This document shows, in pieces, positions 1 through 9,784 of a stretch of DNA of 64,000 bases. The stretch spans positions 52,898 to 116,897 of the forward strand of contig NZ_JONK01000015.1 in the NCBI RefSeq assembly GCF_000711885.1, in the 5' to 3' direction. A program made the translations under genes and the position numbers. The notes beneath the pieces are model-generated. The model ran no database searches and was not told the DNA's origin. It was given only the letters and a program-made list of their open reading frames with translations. The stretch is from Chromobacterium haemolyticum DSM 19808 (GTDB lineage Bacteria > Pseudomonadota > Gammaproteobacteria > Burkholderiales > Chromobacteriaceae). Position 1 is the first letter of the stretch. Every line of letters begins with the position of its first letter.

Positions 1-72
1 TCCCATGGCTTGCCGCTATGGGGTTTGCTCAAAAAATAAGCAAAAAAAATCCACGTCCCTGGGAAAAAGCTT

Positions 73-78
73 TACAAT
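73..78 (+). promoter_or_regulatory. possible -10 element of dusB-fis
   Basis: TACAAT lies 39 bases before the dusB ATG in an A-rich stretch. No good -35 hexamer is visible at the usual spacing, so this is a weak promoter guess. Confidence 0.3.
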
Positions 79-116
79 ACCGGCCCTTCAGTCAGTTATC
101 CCAGAGTTTCGCACGC

Positions 117-1160
117 ATGCGCATTGGTTCGTACACATTGAAAAACCGGCTGATCGTGGCGCCCATGGCCGGAGTGACGGATAGACCGTTCCGCATGCTG
201 TGCAAGCAGTTGGGCGCCGGCATGGCGGTATCGGAAATGATCACCTCCAACAAGGCGCTGTGGACCACGGCCAAGACCTTGCGCCGCGCGGATCACACCG
301 GCGAGGTGGAGCCGATCTCGGTGCAGATCGCGGGTTCCGATCCGGCGCAAATGGCCGAGGCGGCGCGGCTCAACGTGGAGCGCGGCGCGCAGATCATCGA
401 CATCAATATGGGCTGTCCGGCCAAAAAAGTGTGCAATGTGGCCGCCGGTTCGGCGCTGCTGCGCGACGAGGCGCTGGTGGGCCGCATCCTGGAGGCGGTA
501 GTCAAGGCGGTGGATGTGCCGGTGACGCTGAAGACGCGGACCGGCTGGAGCCCCGAGCACCGCAACGCCTTGAGAGTGGCCAGGCTGGCGGAGGATTGCG
601 GCATTGCCGCGCTGGCCTTGCACGGCCGCACCCGCGAGGACATGTATCGCGGCGCGGCCGAGTACGACACGATACGCGAGGTGAAGCGGCAGATCCGGAT
701 TCCGTTGATCGCCAACGGCGACATCGATACCCCGCAGAAAGCACAGTGGGTGCTGGAACATACCGGCGCCGATGCCATCATGATAGGACGGGCGGCCCAG
801 GGGCGCCCGTGGATTTTCCGCGAAATTCAGCATTTTCTGGAGAGCGGCGAATGCCTGCCGCCGCCGAAGGTGAGCGAGATCCGTCAGCTCTTGCTGGGGC
901 ATCTGGATGAGCTATACCAGTTTTACGGCGAATACTCGGGCTGCCGCATCGCCCGCAAGCACATCGCCTGGTACACCAAGGGGCTGCAGGGCGGAAATGC
1001 GTTCCGCCAGCAGATGTACCAACTCGAGTCCACGGCGGAACAGCGCTTGGCCGTGGCGGCTTATTTCGACCGTTTGGCGGGGGACTCCGAACGGCTGGTG
1101 TATTTGGATGGCGCTGGGGAAGCGTTGGACCACGACTCGGAGACGGTGGTGGATGGCTAA
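117..1160 (+). CDS. dusB: tRNA-dihydrouridine synthase B
   Basis: This flavoenzyme reduces a uridine in the tRNA D-loop to dihydrouridine, using FMN and NADPH. The protein has 347 residues. The FMN-barrel start 'VAPMAGVTDRPFR' lies at about residues 14-26, and the catalytic cysteine is in NMGCPAKKV (Cys100). The frame stays open upstream, but the family begins at MRIGSYTLKN, so the ATG at 117 is preferred over an in-frame start at 18. The gene lies 30 bases upstream of fis, the dusB-fis order known in many proteobacteria, so the two are probably cotranscribed. Family assignment is secure. The subtype B rests on the fis linkage and overall similarity. Confidence 0.93.
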   Translation: MRIGSYTLKNRLIVAPMAGVTDRPFRMLCKQLGAGMAVSEMITSNKALWTTAKTLRRADHTGEVEPISVQIAGSDPAQMAEAARLNVERGAQIIDINMGCPAKKVCNVAAGSALLRDEALVGRILEAVVKAVDVPVTLKTRTGWSPEHRNALRVARLAEDCGIAALALHGRTREDMYRGAAEYDTIREVKRQIRIPLIANGDIDTPQKAQWVLEHTGADAIMIGRAAQGRPWIFREIQHFLESGECLPPPKVSEIRQLLLGHLDELYQFYGEYSGCRIARKHIAWYTKGLQGGNAFRQQMYQLESTAEQRLAVAAYFDRLAGDSERLVYLDGAGEALDHDSETVVDG

Positions 1161-1190
1161 TTCCAATCAGACTTGGACAGAATAATAACC

Positions 1191-1427
1191 ATGCAGAACA
1201 ATGACCATATCTCGCAGTCGGTGCGGCTGGCGATGGAACAGTATTTCAGAGACCTGGATGGCGAGAACCCCTCCGCCATCTACGACATGGTGTTGGCTTG
1301 CGTGGAAAAGCCATTGCTCGAGGTGGTGCTGATACACACCCAGGGCAATCAGACCCGGGCGGCGGAGTTGCTGGGATTGAACCGCAACACCCTGCGCAAA
1401 AAGATGAAGTCTTATGATTTGATATGA
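1191..1427 (+). CDS. fis: nucleoid protein / DNA-binding regulator Fis
   Basis: A small 78-residue DNA-bending protein that shapes the nucleoid and modulates many promoters. The C-terminal helix-turn-helix is clear at about residues 50-78 (QTRAAELLGLNRNTLRKKM), and the length fits Fis of betaproteobacteria. The ATG at 1191 is chosen because MQNNDHIS begins the conserved part. It follows dusB by 30 bases and is closed by a strong terminator, which makes dusB-fis a two-gene unit. Confidence 0.95.
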   Translation: MQNNDHISQSVRLAMEQYFRDLDGENPSAIYDMVLACVEKPLLEVVLIHTQGNQTRAAELLGLNRNTLRKKMKSYDLI

Positions 1428-1432
1428 AGACA

Positions 1433-1468
1433 AACCGGCCATACCGAACAGGGTGGCCGGTTTTTTTT
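1433..1468 (+). terminator. rho-independent terminator after fis
   Basis: A 9 bp perfect stem, AACCGGCCA with TGGCCGGTT, has a 12 base loop and is followed by a run of T. It sits directly after the fis stop codon. Confidence 0.9.
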
Positions 1469-1500
1469 GTGTTTCTTTTTAGTTAACGCGGTAGAGAACC

Positions 1501-3078
1501 ATGAGCAAAATCGAACGCGCGCTGATCAGCGTCTCCGACAAGAGCGGCATTCTGGAATTCGCCCAGGCCCTGGCCTCCCAAGGCGTGCACATCCTGTCCA
1601 CCGGCGGCACCGCCAAACTGCTGGCCGACGCAGGCGTGCCGGTGACTGAGGTGTCCGACTACACCGGCTTCCCGGAAATGCTGGACGGCCGGGTCAAGAC
1701 CTTGCATCCGAAAGTGCACGGCGGCATTCTGGGCCGCCGCGATCTGCCGGAACACGTGGCCAAGATGGCCGAGCACGATATCGGCAACATCGATCTGGTT
1801 TGCGTCAACCTCTACCCGTTTGAAGCCACCATCGCCAATCCCGACTGCGAGTTGGAAGACGCGATCGAGAACATCGACATCGGCGGGCCGACCATGGTGC
1901 GTTCCGCCGCCAAGAACTGGGCGCACGTGGCCATCGTCACCGACGCCGCCGACTATGCGGCATTGGCCGAGGAAATGCGCGCCAACGGCGGCGCGTTGTC
2001 CAAGGCCACTCGCTTTGAGTTGGCCAAGAAGGCCTTCACTCACACCGCCGCCTACGACGGCGCCATTTCCAACTATCTGACCAGCCTGGCCGACGGCGCG
2101 CTGGCGGGCAAACCGGAACGCGTGGCCTTCCCCAAACGCCTCAACGCTCAGTTCGTCAAAGTTCAGGACATGCGTTACGGAGAGAACCCGCACCAGGCGG
2201 CCGCTTTCTACCGAGACCTGGACCCGGCCGCCGGCTCCATCGCCAATTATCGCCAGCTGCAAGGCAAGGAACTGTCCTACAACAATATCGCCGACGCCGA
2301 CGCCGCCTGGGAAGCGGTGAAGACCTTCGACGATACAGCCTGCGTCATCGTCAAGCACGCCAACCCCTGCGGCGTGGCGGTGGCGGGCGACACGCTGAGC
2401 GCTTACCGGCTGGCCTTCGCCACCGATACCACCAGCGCTTTCGGTGGCATCATCGCCTTCAACCGCCCGGTGGACGCCGCCACGGTGGAAGCGGTGACCG
2501 GCCAGTTCCTGGAGGTGTTGATCGCGCCGGCCTTCACCGAGGAAGCCAAGGCCGTCATCGCCGCCAAGAAGAATGTGCGCGTGCTGGAAATTCCGCTGGA
2601 AGCCGGCTCCAACCGCTTCGAGCTGAAGCGGGTGGGCGGCGGCGTGCTGGTGCAGACGCCGGACATCCGCAATGTGGGCCTGGACGAGTTGCGTGTGGTG
2701 ACCCAACGTCAACCGACGCCGCAGGAACTGTCCGACCTGCTATTCGCCTGGCGCGTGGCGAAATATGTGAAGTCGAATGCAATTGTTTTCTGTAAAAATG
2801 GTCAGACTGCCGGTATCGGCGCTGGTCAGATGAGCCGCGTGGACTCCACCCGCATCGCGGCGCGCAAGGCGGCAGACGCCGGCTTGAGCCTGCAGGGCGC
2901 GGTGGCGTCGTCCGACGCCTTCTTCCCGTTCCGCGACGGTATCGACGTCATCGCCGAACAGGGGATCAAGGCCATCATCCAGCCGGGCGGTTCGATGCGC
3001 GACGAGGAGGTCTTCGCCGCCGCCGACGAGCACGGCATCGCGATGGTGCTGACTGGAGTGCGCCACTTCCGCCACTGA
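1501..3078 (+). CDS. purH: bifunctional AICAR formyltransferase / IMP cyclohydrolase
   Basis: It catalyses the last two steps of de novo IMP synthesis. The protein has 525 residues, a normal length. The N-terminal methylglyoxal-synthase-like cyclohydrolase domain (about 1-145) starts '[13 protein letters not shown]'. The formyltransferase domain follows, with the conserved KHANPCGVA segment. The ATG at 1501 lies just after the fis terminator, so purH has its own transcription unit. purD follows 680 bases downstream with the pagP-like gene between them, instead of the tight purH-purD pair of enteric bacteria. Confidence 0.96.
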   Translation: MSKIERALISVSDKSGILEFAQALASQGVHILSTGGTAKLLADAGVPVTEVSDYTGFPEMLDGRVKTLHPKVHGGILGRRDLPEHVAKMAEHDIGNIDLVCVNLYPFEATIANPDCELEDAIENIDIGGPTMVRSAAKNWAHVAIVTDAADYAALAEEMRANGGALSKATRFELAKKAFTHTAAYDGAISNYLTSLADGALAGKPERVAFPKRLNAQFVKVQDMRYGENPHQAAAFYRDLDPAAGSIANYRQLQGKELSYNNIADADAAWEAVKTFDDTACVIVKHANPCGVAVAGDTLSAYRLAFATDTTSAFGGIIAFNRPVDAATVEAVTGQFLEVLIAPAFTEEAKAVIAAKKNVRVLEIPLEAGSNRFELKRVGGGVLVQTPDIRNVGLDELRVVTQRQPTPQELSDLLFAWRVAKYVKSNAIVFCKNGQTAGIGAGQMSRVDSTRIAARKAADAGLSLQGAVASSDAFFPFRDGIDVIAEQGIKAIIQPGGSMRDEEVFAAADEHGIAMVLTGVRHFRH

Positions 3079-3101
3079 GTTTTTCCGATTAACCGGAGGA
3101 G

Positions 3102-3115
3102 GCCGGCATGCCGGC
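3102..3115. repeat. 14 bp palindrome across the pagP start codon
   Basis: GCCGGCATGCCGGC is a perfect palindrome containing the pagP ATG, and it is followed by TTCTTT. It could be a weak purH terminator or a hairpin masking the pagP start. Which of these it is cannot be told from sequence alone. Confidence 0.4.
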
Positions 3116-3701
3116 TTCTTTGCATGGATTTGTTGTTTTTCTGATGAGAGCAATTGCCTGTTGGCTGGGCGCCGGCTTGTTGGCGTCCTGCAGCCTGGCG
3201 GCGCGGGCCGAAGAGCCGGCCGCCGAATCGCAAGGTTTCTGGCAGCGGAGCCGCGCCAATATCGAGGCGGCCTGGCGTTCCGACCAGTACGAGCTGTACG
3301 TGCCGGCGGTGACGTGGCACAACCGCGCCTTCTACGATAGAGAGAAGATCAAGCAGTTCAACGAACGGCCGTGGGGCTTGGGCCTGGGGCGTTATCGCTA
3401 CGACGCCGACGGCGATTGGCACGCGCTGTACGCGATGGCCTTCCTTGATTCGCATAAGGACGTGGAGCCCTTTGTGGGCTACGCCTTCCAGAAAGTGTGG
3501 CGTCCGCTGGAAGGCTGGCGCTTGGGAGCGGGCTTTACCGCCGGCGTCACCGCGCGCTCGGACTACAGTTACGCGCCGTTGCCGGCGGTGCTGCCGCTGG
3601 TGTCGGTGGAATACCGCCGGCTGGCCTTGCAGGCCACTTATATTCCCGGCGGGCACAACAACGGCAATGTCCTGTTTGCCTGGTTGCGTTGGCAATTGTG
3701 A
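3108..3701 (+). CDS. pagP: PagP-like lipid A palmitoyltransferase
   Basis: An outer-membrane beta-barrel enzyme that transfers palmitate from phospholipid to lipid A. The protein has 197 residues with an N-terminal signal peptide (hydrophobic to about residue 34). The PagP signatures are all present: [10 protein letters not shown] with the catalytic His, [28 protein letters not shown] with the Asp-Ser pair, and a C-terminal barrel strand ending in aromatic WLRWQL. GGAGGAGG lies 7 bases before the ATG at 3108, which supports this start. A second ATG at 3144 would give a shorter signal peptide. It lies between purH and purD, an unusual place for an envelope gene. Confidence 0.88.
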   Translation: MPASLHGFVVFLMRAIACWLGAGLLASCSLAARAEEPAAESQGFWQRSRANIEAAWRSDQYELYVPAVTWHNRAFYDREKIKQFNERPWGLGLGRYRYDADGDWHALYAMAFLDSHKDVEPFVGYAFQKVWRPLEGWRLGAGFTAGVTARSDYSYAPLPAVLPLVSVEYRRLALQATYIPGGHNNGNVLFAWLRWQL

Positions 3702-3758
3702 TCGAATGAGAAATCCGGCGCGCCGAGGCGCGCCGCAAAAACGAGTGGAGCATCGCAC

Positions 3759-5036
3759 ATGAAAGTACTGGTAATCGGCTCCGGCGGGCGCGAGCACGCG
3801 CTGGCCTGGCGCATCGCCAAGTCGCGCCGGGTGTCCAAGGTCTTTGTCGCGCCCGGCAACGCCGGCACCGCGCTGGACCCCAATCTGACCAACGTCGATC
3901 TTGGCAGCGTGGCAGAGTGGGTGGCTTTCGCCAAGCAGGAGAAAATCGAGCTGACCGTGGTGGGCCCGGAAGCGCCGCTGGCGGCCGGCGTGGTGGATGC
4001 CTTCCGCGCCGAGGGGCTGCGGATATTCGGCCCCACTCAATACTGCGCGCAGTTGGAGAGCTCCAAGGATTTCGCCAAGGCCTTCATGAAGCGCCACGGC
4101 ATCCCCACCGCCGCTTATGAAACCTTCAGCGACGCCGCCGCCGCCCATGCTTATGTCGATTCCAAGGGCGCGCCCATCGTGATCAAGGCCGATGGCCTGG
4201 CCGCAGGCAAGGGGGTGGTGGTGGCGTTGACGCTGGACGAGGCGCACGCCGCCATCGACGACATGCTGGTGGGCAACAAGATGGGCAGCGCCGGGGCGCG
4301 GGTAGTGATAGAGGACTTCCTGCAAGGCGAGGAGGCCAGCTTTATCGTGATGGTGGATGGTGACCATGTGCTGCCCATGGCCACCAGCCAGGATCACAAG
4401 CGGCTGCTGGACAACGATCAGGGCCCGAATACCGGCGGCATGGGCGCGTACAGCCCGGCGCCGGTGGTGACGCCGGCGGTGCACAACCGGGTGATGCGCG
4501 AAATCATCCTGCCCACAGTGCTGGGCATGAAGAAGGACGGCCACAGCTATACCGGCTTTCTCTATGCAGGCCTGATGATAGACGCCCAAGGCAATCCTTA
4601 TACCATCGAGTTCAATTGCCGCTTCGGCGATCCTGAAACTCAACCCATCATGGCGCGGCTGAAGTCGGATTTCACCGTGCTGCTGGAAGCCGGCGTCAAC
4701 GGACGTCTGAACCAGGTAGAGGCGGAATGGGACCGGCGCGTGGCGCTGGGCGTGGTGCTGGCGGCCGAAGGCTATCCGGAAGCGCCGCGCAAGGGCGATC
4801 TGATCAGCGGCCTTCCGCCGGAGAGCGAGGACGGCATGGTGTTCCACGCCGGCGTCAGCCTGGACGCGGACAAGCAACTGCGCAGCAACGGCGGCCGAGT
4901 GCTGTGCGCGGTAGGCCTGGGCGACAGCGTCAAGATGGCGCAGGGCAAGGCTTACACGTTGGCTGACCAGATTCAGTTCGCAGGCAAGCAGTTGCGCCGG
5001 GACATAGGCGCGCGCGCGATTGGCCGCAAGCACTGA
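3759..5036 (+). CDS. purD: phosphoribosylamine-glycine ligase
   Basis: An ATP-grasp enzyme joining phosphoribosylamine and glycine in purine synthesis. The protein has 425 residues and is full length. The N-terminal '[17 protein letters not shown]' is diagnostic, as are the ATP-grasp region around [13 protein letters not shown] and the [18 protein letters not shown] segment ([16 protein letters not shown]). The stop codon TGA forms the left target duplication of a short mobile remnant that begins at the next base. Confidence 0.97.
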   Translation: MKVLVIGSGGREHALAWRIAKSRRVSKVFVAPGNAGTALDPNLTNVDLGSVAEWVAFAKQEKIELTVVGPEAPLAAGVVDAFRAEGLRIFGPTQYCAQLESSKDFAKAFMKRHGIPTAAYETFSDAAAAHAYVDSKGAPIVIKADGLAAGKGVVVALTLDEAHAAIDDMLVGNKMGSAGARVVIEDFLQGEEASFIVMVDGDHVLPMATSQDHKRLLDNDQGPNTGGMGAYSPAPVVTPAVHNRVMREIILPTVLGMKKDGHSYTGFLYAGLMIDAQGNPYTIEFNCRFGDPETQPIMARLKSDFTVLLEAGVNGRLNQVEAEWDRRVALGVVLAAEGYPEAPRKGDLISGLPPESEDGMVFHAGVSLDADKQLRSNGGRVLCAVGLGDSVKMAQGKAYTLADQIQFAGKQLRRDIGARAIGRKH

Positions 5037-5084
5037 GAGCCCGTTCAAAGTCTCGCTCTAGCTCGCGAGATCGTGAACAGATTC
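5037..5084 (+). mobile_element. short remnant (48 bp) of the GAACCTGTT inverted-terminal element
   Basis: It starts GAGCCCGTTCAAAGTCT and ends AGATCGTGAACAGATTC. The ends are related to the long copies at 12239, 25618, 26910 and 63555, but the middle is missing. It is flanked on both sides by TGA (5034-5036, the purD stop, and 5085-5087), consistent with a 3 bp target duplication at the stop codon. Confidence 0.75.
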
Positions 5085-5155
5085 TGAGCCCCGTCGTTTG
5101 AAGCAAAAACAGCGTCGTTCGCGGCGCTGTTTGCATTTCCGGGCTTGGGTCCGGC

Positions 5156-5701
5156 TCAGCCTAATTCGGCCAGGCGCAGGCCAGGCGCGGCGCCGTCCTT
5201 AGGCGATAGTTGGGGTTCTTCGTCCAGCGGCCAGGCGATGTTCAGCTCCGGGTCGTTCCAGGCGATGGCGCGCTCCAGGTCCTTGAACCAGTAATCCGTG
5301 GTCTTGTACAGGAATTCGGCGTTGTCCGACAGAGTGAGGAAGCCGTGGGCGAAGCCCGGCGGCACCCATAACTGACGCTTGTTGGCGGCGGACAGGCGCA
5401 CGCCTACCCATTGACCGAAGCTGGCCGAGTCGCGGCGGATGTCGACGGCGACATCGAAGACCTCGCCTTCAACCACCCGGACCAGTTTGCCTTGAGCGTG
5501 CGGCGCCAATTGGTAGTGCAGGCCTCGCAGCACGCCTTTGGCCGAACGGCTGTGATTGTCCTGAACGAAGTGGACCGGGCGGCCGACGGCGGCTTCGAAG
5601 CGCTGCTGATTGAAGCTTTCGAAGAAGAAGCCGCGCTCGTCGCCGAACACGGCGGGCTCGATGATTTTGACGTCGGGAATAGTGGTGTCGATGATGTTCA
5701 T
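5156..5701 (-). CDS. rfbC: dTDP-4-dehydrorhamnose 3,5-epimerase
   Basis: The third step of dTDP-L-rhamnose synthesis. The protein has 181 residues, the standard size. The cupin active site is visible as GVLRGLHYQ with His62, plus the later VPPGFAHGFLTLSD segment and a Tyr at about 132-137. It is the last gene of the minus-strand rfbBDAC operon, 16 bases after rfbA. rmlC is an equally used symbol. Confidence 0.96.
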   Translation of the reverse strand: MNIIDTTIPDVKIIEPAVFGDERGFFFESFNQQRFEAAVGRPVHFVQDNHSRSAKGVLRGLHYQLAPHAQGKLVRVVEGEVFDVAVDIRRDSASFGQWVGVRLSAANKRQLWVPPGFAHGFLTLSDNAEFLYKTTDYWFKDLERAIAWNDPELNIAWPLDEEPQLSPKDGAAPGLRLAELG

Positions 5702-5717
5702 GCGCTGCTCGTCGGCA

Positions 5718-6605
5718 TCAATAGACTGGTTGATCCAGCATCGCCAGCAGATAACGGCCGTAGCCGGTTTTCTGCAGCGGCTTGGCTAGTTGGCGCACCT
5801 GTTCGTCGCCTATCCAGCCGGAGCGGTAAGCCACCTCTTCCGGGCAGGCCACTTTCAGGCCCTGACGGCTTTCAATGGTGGCGATGAATTGGCTGGCTTC
5901 CAGCATCGATTCATGGGTGCCGGTGTCCAGCCAGGCGTAGCCGCGGCCCATGGTTTGCACCGATAGCTGTCCCTGTTGCAAATAGACGTTGTTGACGTCG
6001 GTGATCTCCAGCTCGCCGCGAGGGGAGGGTTTGATGGACTTGGCGATGTCGACTACCTGCTCGTCGTAGAAGTACAGGCCGGTCACCGCGTAATTGGATT
6101 TGGGCTGCGTCGGCTTTTCCTCAATGGACAGTGCCTTGCCGTCGGCGTCGAAGGCCACCACGCCGTAGCGCTCCGGGTCGTTGACGCGATAGGCGAACAC
6201 GCTGGCGCCGCTGCGTTTGGCGTTGGCGTCTTGCAGCAAGGCGGAAAAGTCGTGACCGTAATAGATGTTGTCGCCCAGCACCAAGGCGGACGGCGCCCCG
6301 GCCAGGAAATCCTCGCCGATGATGAAGGCCTGGGCCAGACCGTCCGGGCTGGGTTGCACCGCGTATTGCAGTCGGATGCCCCATTGGCTGCCGTCGCCCA
6401 GCAACTGCTCGAAGCGCGGCGTGTCCTGCGGAGTGGAGATGATCAGGATCTCGTGGATGCCGGCCAGCATCAGCGTGGTCAGCGGATAGTAGATCATCGG
6501 TTTGTCGTAGATGGGCAGCAATTGCTTGCTGACCGAAATGGTGGCCGGATAGAGCCGGGTGCCGGAGCCGCCGGCCAGGATGATGCCTTTGCGTGCCAGA
6601 GTCAT
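5718..6605 (-). CDS. rfbA: glucose-1-phosphate thymidylyltransferase
   Basis: It makes dTDP-glucose from glucose-1-phosphate and dTTP, the first step of the pathway. The protein has 295 residues. The nucleotide-binding motif [13 protein letters not shown] is at about residues 10-22, and [12 protein letters not shown] and [20 protein letters not shown] are present as in RmlA. The start overlaps the rfbD stop by 4 bases (ATGA), indicating translational coupling. Confidence 0.96.
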   Translation of the reverse strand: MTLARKGIILAGGSGTRLYPATISVSKQLLPIYDKPMIYYPLTTLMLAGIHEILIISTPQDTPRFEQLLGDGSQWGIRLQYAVQPSPDGLAQAFIIGEDFLAGAPSALVLGDNIYYGHDFSALLQDANAKRSGASVFAYRVNDPERYGVVAFDADGKALSIEEKPTQPKSNYAVTGLYFYDEQVVDIAKSIKPSPRGELEITDVNNVYLQQGQLSVQTMGRGYAWLDTGTHESMLEASQFIATIESRQGLKVACPEEVAYRSGWIGDEQVRQLAKPLQKTGYGRYLLAMLDQPVY

Positions 6606-7528
6606 TGGATGTCTTTCTGTTGCGGTTGGGCGGCCAGTTCGGCCAGCACTTGCTCGACGCCGCTTTCCCAGCGCGGCAGCGTGAGGCCGAAGGTCCGCTG
6701 CAGCTTGGCGCAGTCGAGCCGGGAGTTGGCGGGGCGGGGCGCCGGCAATGGGTAGTCGGCGGTGGCGATGGGCGTGATGTCGGCGGGCGACAGCCGCAGC
6801 GGGAAGCCGAGTTTTTCCGCCTCGGCAACCAGGAAGCGGGCGTAGCCGTGCCAGCTGGTTTCACCTTGCGGCGCCAGATGGTAGCTGCCGTAGGCGAAAT
6901 CGGCCGGCTTGCGCAGATAGTCGCGCAGCAGCGCCGCGGTCACGTTGGCGATCAGCGCGGTGGAGGTGGGCGCGCCGATCTGATCGGCGACCACCCGCAA
7001 GTTGTCGCGCTCCTGGGCCAGCCGCAGAATGGTTTTGAGGAAATTGCCGCCGTGGGCGCCGAACACCCAACTGGTGCGGAGGATCAAATGCCGAGGCGCG
7101 GCGGCGCGCACCGCCTCCTCGCCCTCCCATTTGCTTTGGCCGTAGACCGAGCGCGGCCGGGCCGGGTCATCCTCGCGCCAAGGCCGTTCGCCGGCGCCGT
7201 CGAACACGTAGTCGGTGGAGTAATGCAGCAGCAGCGCTTGTCGCCTCGCCGCCCATTGCGCCAGCAACGCCGGCGCGGCGGCGTTGACCGAGCGGGCCTG
7301 CTCCACTTCGCTTTCTGCGCGGTCCACGGCGGTGTAAGCGGCGGGGTTGACGATGATGTCGGGCTGGTGGCGCTCCAGTGCCTGGAGGATGCTGTCGGTC
7401 TGGCTCAGGTCCAGTTCGGTCCGGTTCAACGCGACGATATTGCTCAGCGACGCCAGCGCGGTCCGCAGCTGATGACCGAGCTGGCCGTTGACTCCGGTCA
7501 GCAATATGGTGGGTTCGCGCTCAGCCAT
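6602..7528 (-). CDS. rfbD: dTDP-4-dehydrorhamnose reductase
   Basis: The final NAD(P)H-dependent reduction to dTDP-L-rhamnose. The protein has 308 residues. It is a short-chain dehydrogenase fold with [11 protein letters not shown] as the dinucleotide-binding motif, YSTDYVFDG, and the catalytic Tyr-Lys pair in YGQSKWEGE. It overlaps rfbB by 8 bases and rfbA by 4 bases. Confidence 0.95.
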   Translation of the reverse strand: MAEREPTILLTGVNGQLGHQLRTALASLSNIVALNRTELDLSQTDSILQALERHQPDIIVNPAAYTAVDRAESEVEQARSVNAAAPALLAQWAARRQALLLHYSTDYVFDGAGERPWREDDPARPRSVYGQSKWEGEEAVRAAAPRHLILRTSWVFGAHGGNFLKTILRLAQERDNLRVVADQIGAPTSTALIANVTAALLRDYLRKPADFAYGSYHLAPQGETSWHGYARFLVAEAEKLGFPLRLSPADITPIATADYPLPAPRPANSRLDCAKLQRTFGLTLPRWESGVEQVLAELAAQPQQKDIQ

Positions 7529-8582
7529 AGTGCCGGTTCACCCAGTCGCGATAGGCGCCGCTGCTGACGTTGGCCACCCAGTCTTGATGTTGCAGATACC
7601 AGGCCACGGTTTTGCGGATGCCGCTATCGAAGGTTTCCTGTGGTTTCCAGCCCAAGTCGCGCTCCAGCTTGCGCGCGTCTATCGCGTAGCGGCGGTCATG
7701 GCCGGGCCGGTCGGCGACGAAGGCGATCTGATCGGCATAGCGGCGAGCCGGGTCGGCGTGCGGCGCCAGTTCGTCCAACAGCGCGCAGATGGTCTTCACC
7801 ACGTCCAGATTGGTTTTTTCGTTCCAGCCGCCGACGTTATAGGTTTCGCCGGGCACGCCGGCTTCCAGTACGCGGCGGATGGCGGAGCAATGGTCTTTGA
7901 CGTAGAGCCAGTCGCGCACCTGACTGCCGTCGCCATAGATGGGCAGCGGCTTGCCGGCCAGCGCGTTGAGAATGACCAGAGGAATCAACTTTTCCGGGAA
8001 ATGATAAGGGCCGTAATTATTGCTGCAATTGGTGGTCAGCACCGGCAGGCCGTAGGTGTGGTGCCACGCGCGTATCAGGTGGTCGGACGCGGCCTTGGAA
8101 GCTGAGTAGGGGCTGTTGGGCTCATAACGGTGGCGTTCGGAGAACGGCGCGTCGTCGGGCCCCAGCGTGCCGTAGACCTCGTCGGTGGATACGTGCAGCA
8201 GGCGGAAGCCCCGTCGCTCCTCGGCGGGCAGCTGGTTCCAGTAACCGCGCACGCTTTCCAGCAGATTGAAGGTGCCCACCACATTGGTCTGGATGAAGTC
8301 GCCCGGCCCGTGGATGGAGCGGTCGACGTGGCTTTCCGCGGCGAAATTGATCACCGCTCGCGGCTGGTGCTCGGCCAGCAGGGCGCTGACCAGAGCGTGG
8401 TCGCCGATGTCTCCGCGCACGAAAACGTGGCGCGTGTCCTGTTCAAGCGTTTTCAGCGTGTCGAGATTGCCGGCGTAGGTCAGCGCGTCGAGGTTGATGA
8501 TGCGCTCATCGCTCTGCGCCAGCCAGTCCAGCACGAAATTGCCGCCGATGAAGCCGGCGCCGCCGGTTACCAAAATGCTCAT
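7521..8582 (-). CDS. rfbB: dTDP-glucose 4,6-dehydratase
   Basis: The second step of dTDP-rhamnose synthesis and the first gene of the operon. The protein has 353 residues from the chosen start. An in-frame ATG at 8612 exists, but the family begins [16 protein letters not shown], so 8582 is used. The NAD-binding motif is [11 protein letters not shown] and the catalytic pair is in [11 protein letters not shown]. The operon stands alone here without glycosyltransferases, so the acceptor polysaccharide is not shown by the window. Confidence 0.95.
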   Translation of the reverse strand: MSILVTGGAGFIGGNFVLDWLAQSDERIINLDALTYAGNLDTLKTLEQDTRHVFVRGDIGDHALVSALLAEHQPRAVINFAAESHVDRSIHGPGDFIQTNVVGTFNLLESVRGYWNQLPAEERRGFRLLHVSTDEVYGTLGPDDAPFSERHRYEPNSPYSASKAASDHLIRAWHHTYGLPVLTTNCSNNYGPYHFPEKLIPLVILNALAGKPLPIYGDGSQVRDWLYVKDHCSAIRRVLEAGVPGETYNVGGWNEKTNLDVVKTICALLDELAPHADPARRYADQIAFVADRPGHDRRYAIDARKLERDLGWKPQETFDSGIRKTVAWYLQHQDWVANVSSGAYRDWVNRHYG

Positions 8583-8902
8583 AACGTTCGTTCTTTCAAT
8601 GGCCTGAATCAAGAAATGGGGTCATTGCCGCCTCAGGAAGGTAGGACGGCAAGAGGGTGGCAAAAATATTCAATACGCTGCTTATGGACTTCAATGAATG
8701 ATATCGACAGCTTGGCTAGGTTCCAACTGCTTAAAAATATCGGTGCAGACCGGGGGAGGGAAAGAGGCGGATTTATAGCATTTTTGCAGCTGTCGTCGAA
8801 AATTCGACATTGGCTTAATGCGGCTTCTCCTAGATTTGGAAGCGACAGATGAAGGCCGGCCTGCTGCTGGCCGGAGACTGAGCCTGATGTCGAGGAGAAT
8901 AG
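8583..8902. other. rfbB upstream region with long leader
   Basis: About 320 bases without a convincing gene. It holds the likely rfb promoter at 8772-8800, which leaves an untranslated leader of nearly 190 bases before rfbB, and the ribosome binding site of the small plus-strand gene at 8903. Confidence 0.6.
8772..8800 (-). promoter_or_regulatory. probable rfbBDAC promoter
   Basis: On the minus strand, TTCGAC (8795-8800) and TATAAA (8772-8777) are separated by 17 bases. The -35 lies within the imperfect palindrome GTCGAA-AA-TTCGAC (8795-8808), which could be an operator. Confidence 0.5.
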
Positions 8903-9112
8903 ATGATGACCGACAATCACATCGCGCCGGCGGCAGCGCTGGAAGCAGGAAGCTGGCGGCGCAGGATGATGCATTTCCTGCGTCATGAGCGCCGCTGTTG
9001 GTGCCGGCTGGCGTACTGGTTGAAGCAGTTCGGCGAGGAACAGCCGTCCTGGCGCTGCTACGCCTGGCGGCCGGCGCCGGAGGATATCGACGACCGGGCA
9101 TCGAAGCGCTAG
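8903..9112 (+). CDS. small Arg/Trp-rich protein of unknown function
   Basis: A 69-residue reading frame with a strong ribosome binding site: GAGGAG at 8892-8897, 5 bases before the ATG at 8903 and 8 before a second ATG at 8906. The middle is rich in Arg, Trp and Cys (RHERRCWCRLAYWLKQ). No domain was recognised and there is no signal peptide. It ends about 55 bases before tsaC and may be in the same transcript. The good Shine-Dalgarno is the main reason to call it. Confidence 0.45.
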   Translation: MMTDNHIAPAAALEAGSWRRRMMHFLRHERRCWCRLAYWLKQFGEEQPSWRCYAWRPAPEDIDDRASKR

Positions 9113-9167
9113 GTCGCCGCCGCGGACAGCGGTACAATGCGGCTTTACTTTCGCATCGCCGTCCATC

Positions 9168-9758
9168 ATGAAGTTCACGCCAGGCCGGGTGCGGCCCTTG
9201 CCCCGTCTGCCCGGCCGCGCCCTGCAACAGCAGGCCCGCGCGGCCTTGAAGCAAGGCGAGGTCATCGCCTATTCCACTGAGTCCTGCTACGGCTTAGGCT
9301 GCAATCCGTTGGATGTGCGCGCCATCCGCAAAATTCTGGCGATCAAGGCCAGGCCCAATCACAAAGGGCTGATCGTGATCGCGGCCGACGTGTCCCAGAT
9401 CCGCCACCTGATCCGTCCTTTGACCGCCGCCCAATACGCGGAACTGGCGCGCTATTGGCCCGGTCCATATACTTTTTTGCTGCCGGCTTCGCGTCGAGTG
9501 CCGCCGGCCTTGCGCGGCAAACACGACAAGATCGCCGTGCGCGTCACAGCGCATGGGGAGGCTGCGGCCTTGTGTCGCACCTTGGGTTCCGCGCTGGTGT
9601 CCACTTCGGCCAACCGCGCCGGCCAGCAATCGTTGAAGAGCGCGCGCGCCTGTCGCGAGGCGTTCCGCCAACGGGTGTTGACCCTGCCGGGGCGTATCGG
9701 CAAGCGGCGCAAACCGTCCACCATCATTGATTTGGAAACAGGCCGCGTATTGCGCTGA
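9168..9758 (+). CDS. tsaC: threonylcarbamoyl-AMP synthase (YrdC/Sua5 family)
   Basis: It makes threonylcarbamoyl-AMP, used for the t6A modification of ANN-decoding tRNAs. The protein has 196 residues, the short TsaC type without the extra C-terminal domain of Sua5. Motifs present are GEVIAYSTESCYGLGCNP, KARPNHKGLIVIA, YWPGPYTFLLPA, and the SALVSTSANRAGQ segment typical of YrdC proteins. The ribosome binding site is weak. A TACAAT at 9133-9138 could be its -10 element. Confidence 0.9.
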   Translation: MKFTPGRVRPLPRLPGRALQQQARAALKQGEVIAYSTESCYGLGCNPLDVRAIRKILAIKARPNHKGLIVIAADVSQIRHLIRPLTAAQYAELARYWPGPYTFLLPASRRVPPALRGKHDKIAVRVTAHGEAAALCRTLGSALVSTSANRAGQQSLKSARACREAFRQRVLTLPGRIGKRRKPSTIIDLETGRVLR

Positions 9759-9784
9759 GCCTGGCGATTACAAGAGGAGTTGCC

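Noticed and set aside
2826..5048. Very long open frame antisense to purH, pagP and purD (over 700 codons)
   Set aside because: It mirrors the high-GC codon use of three well-identified genes, is rich in His, Arg and Gly, matches no family and crosses gene boundaries.
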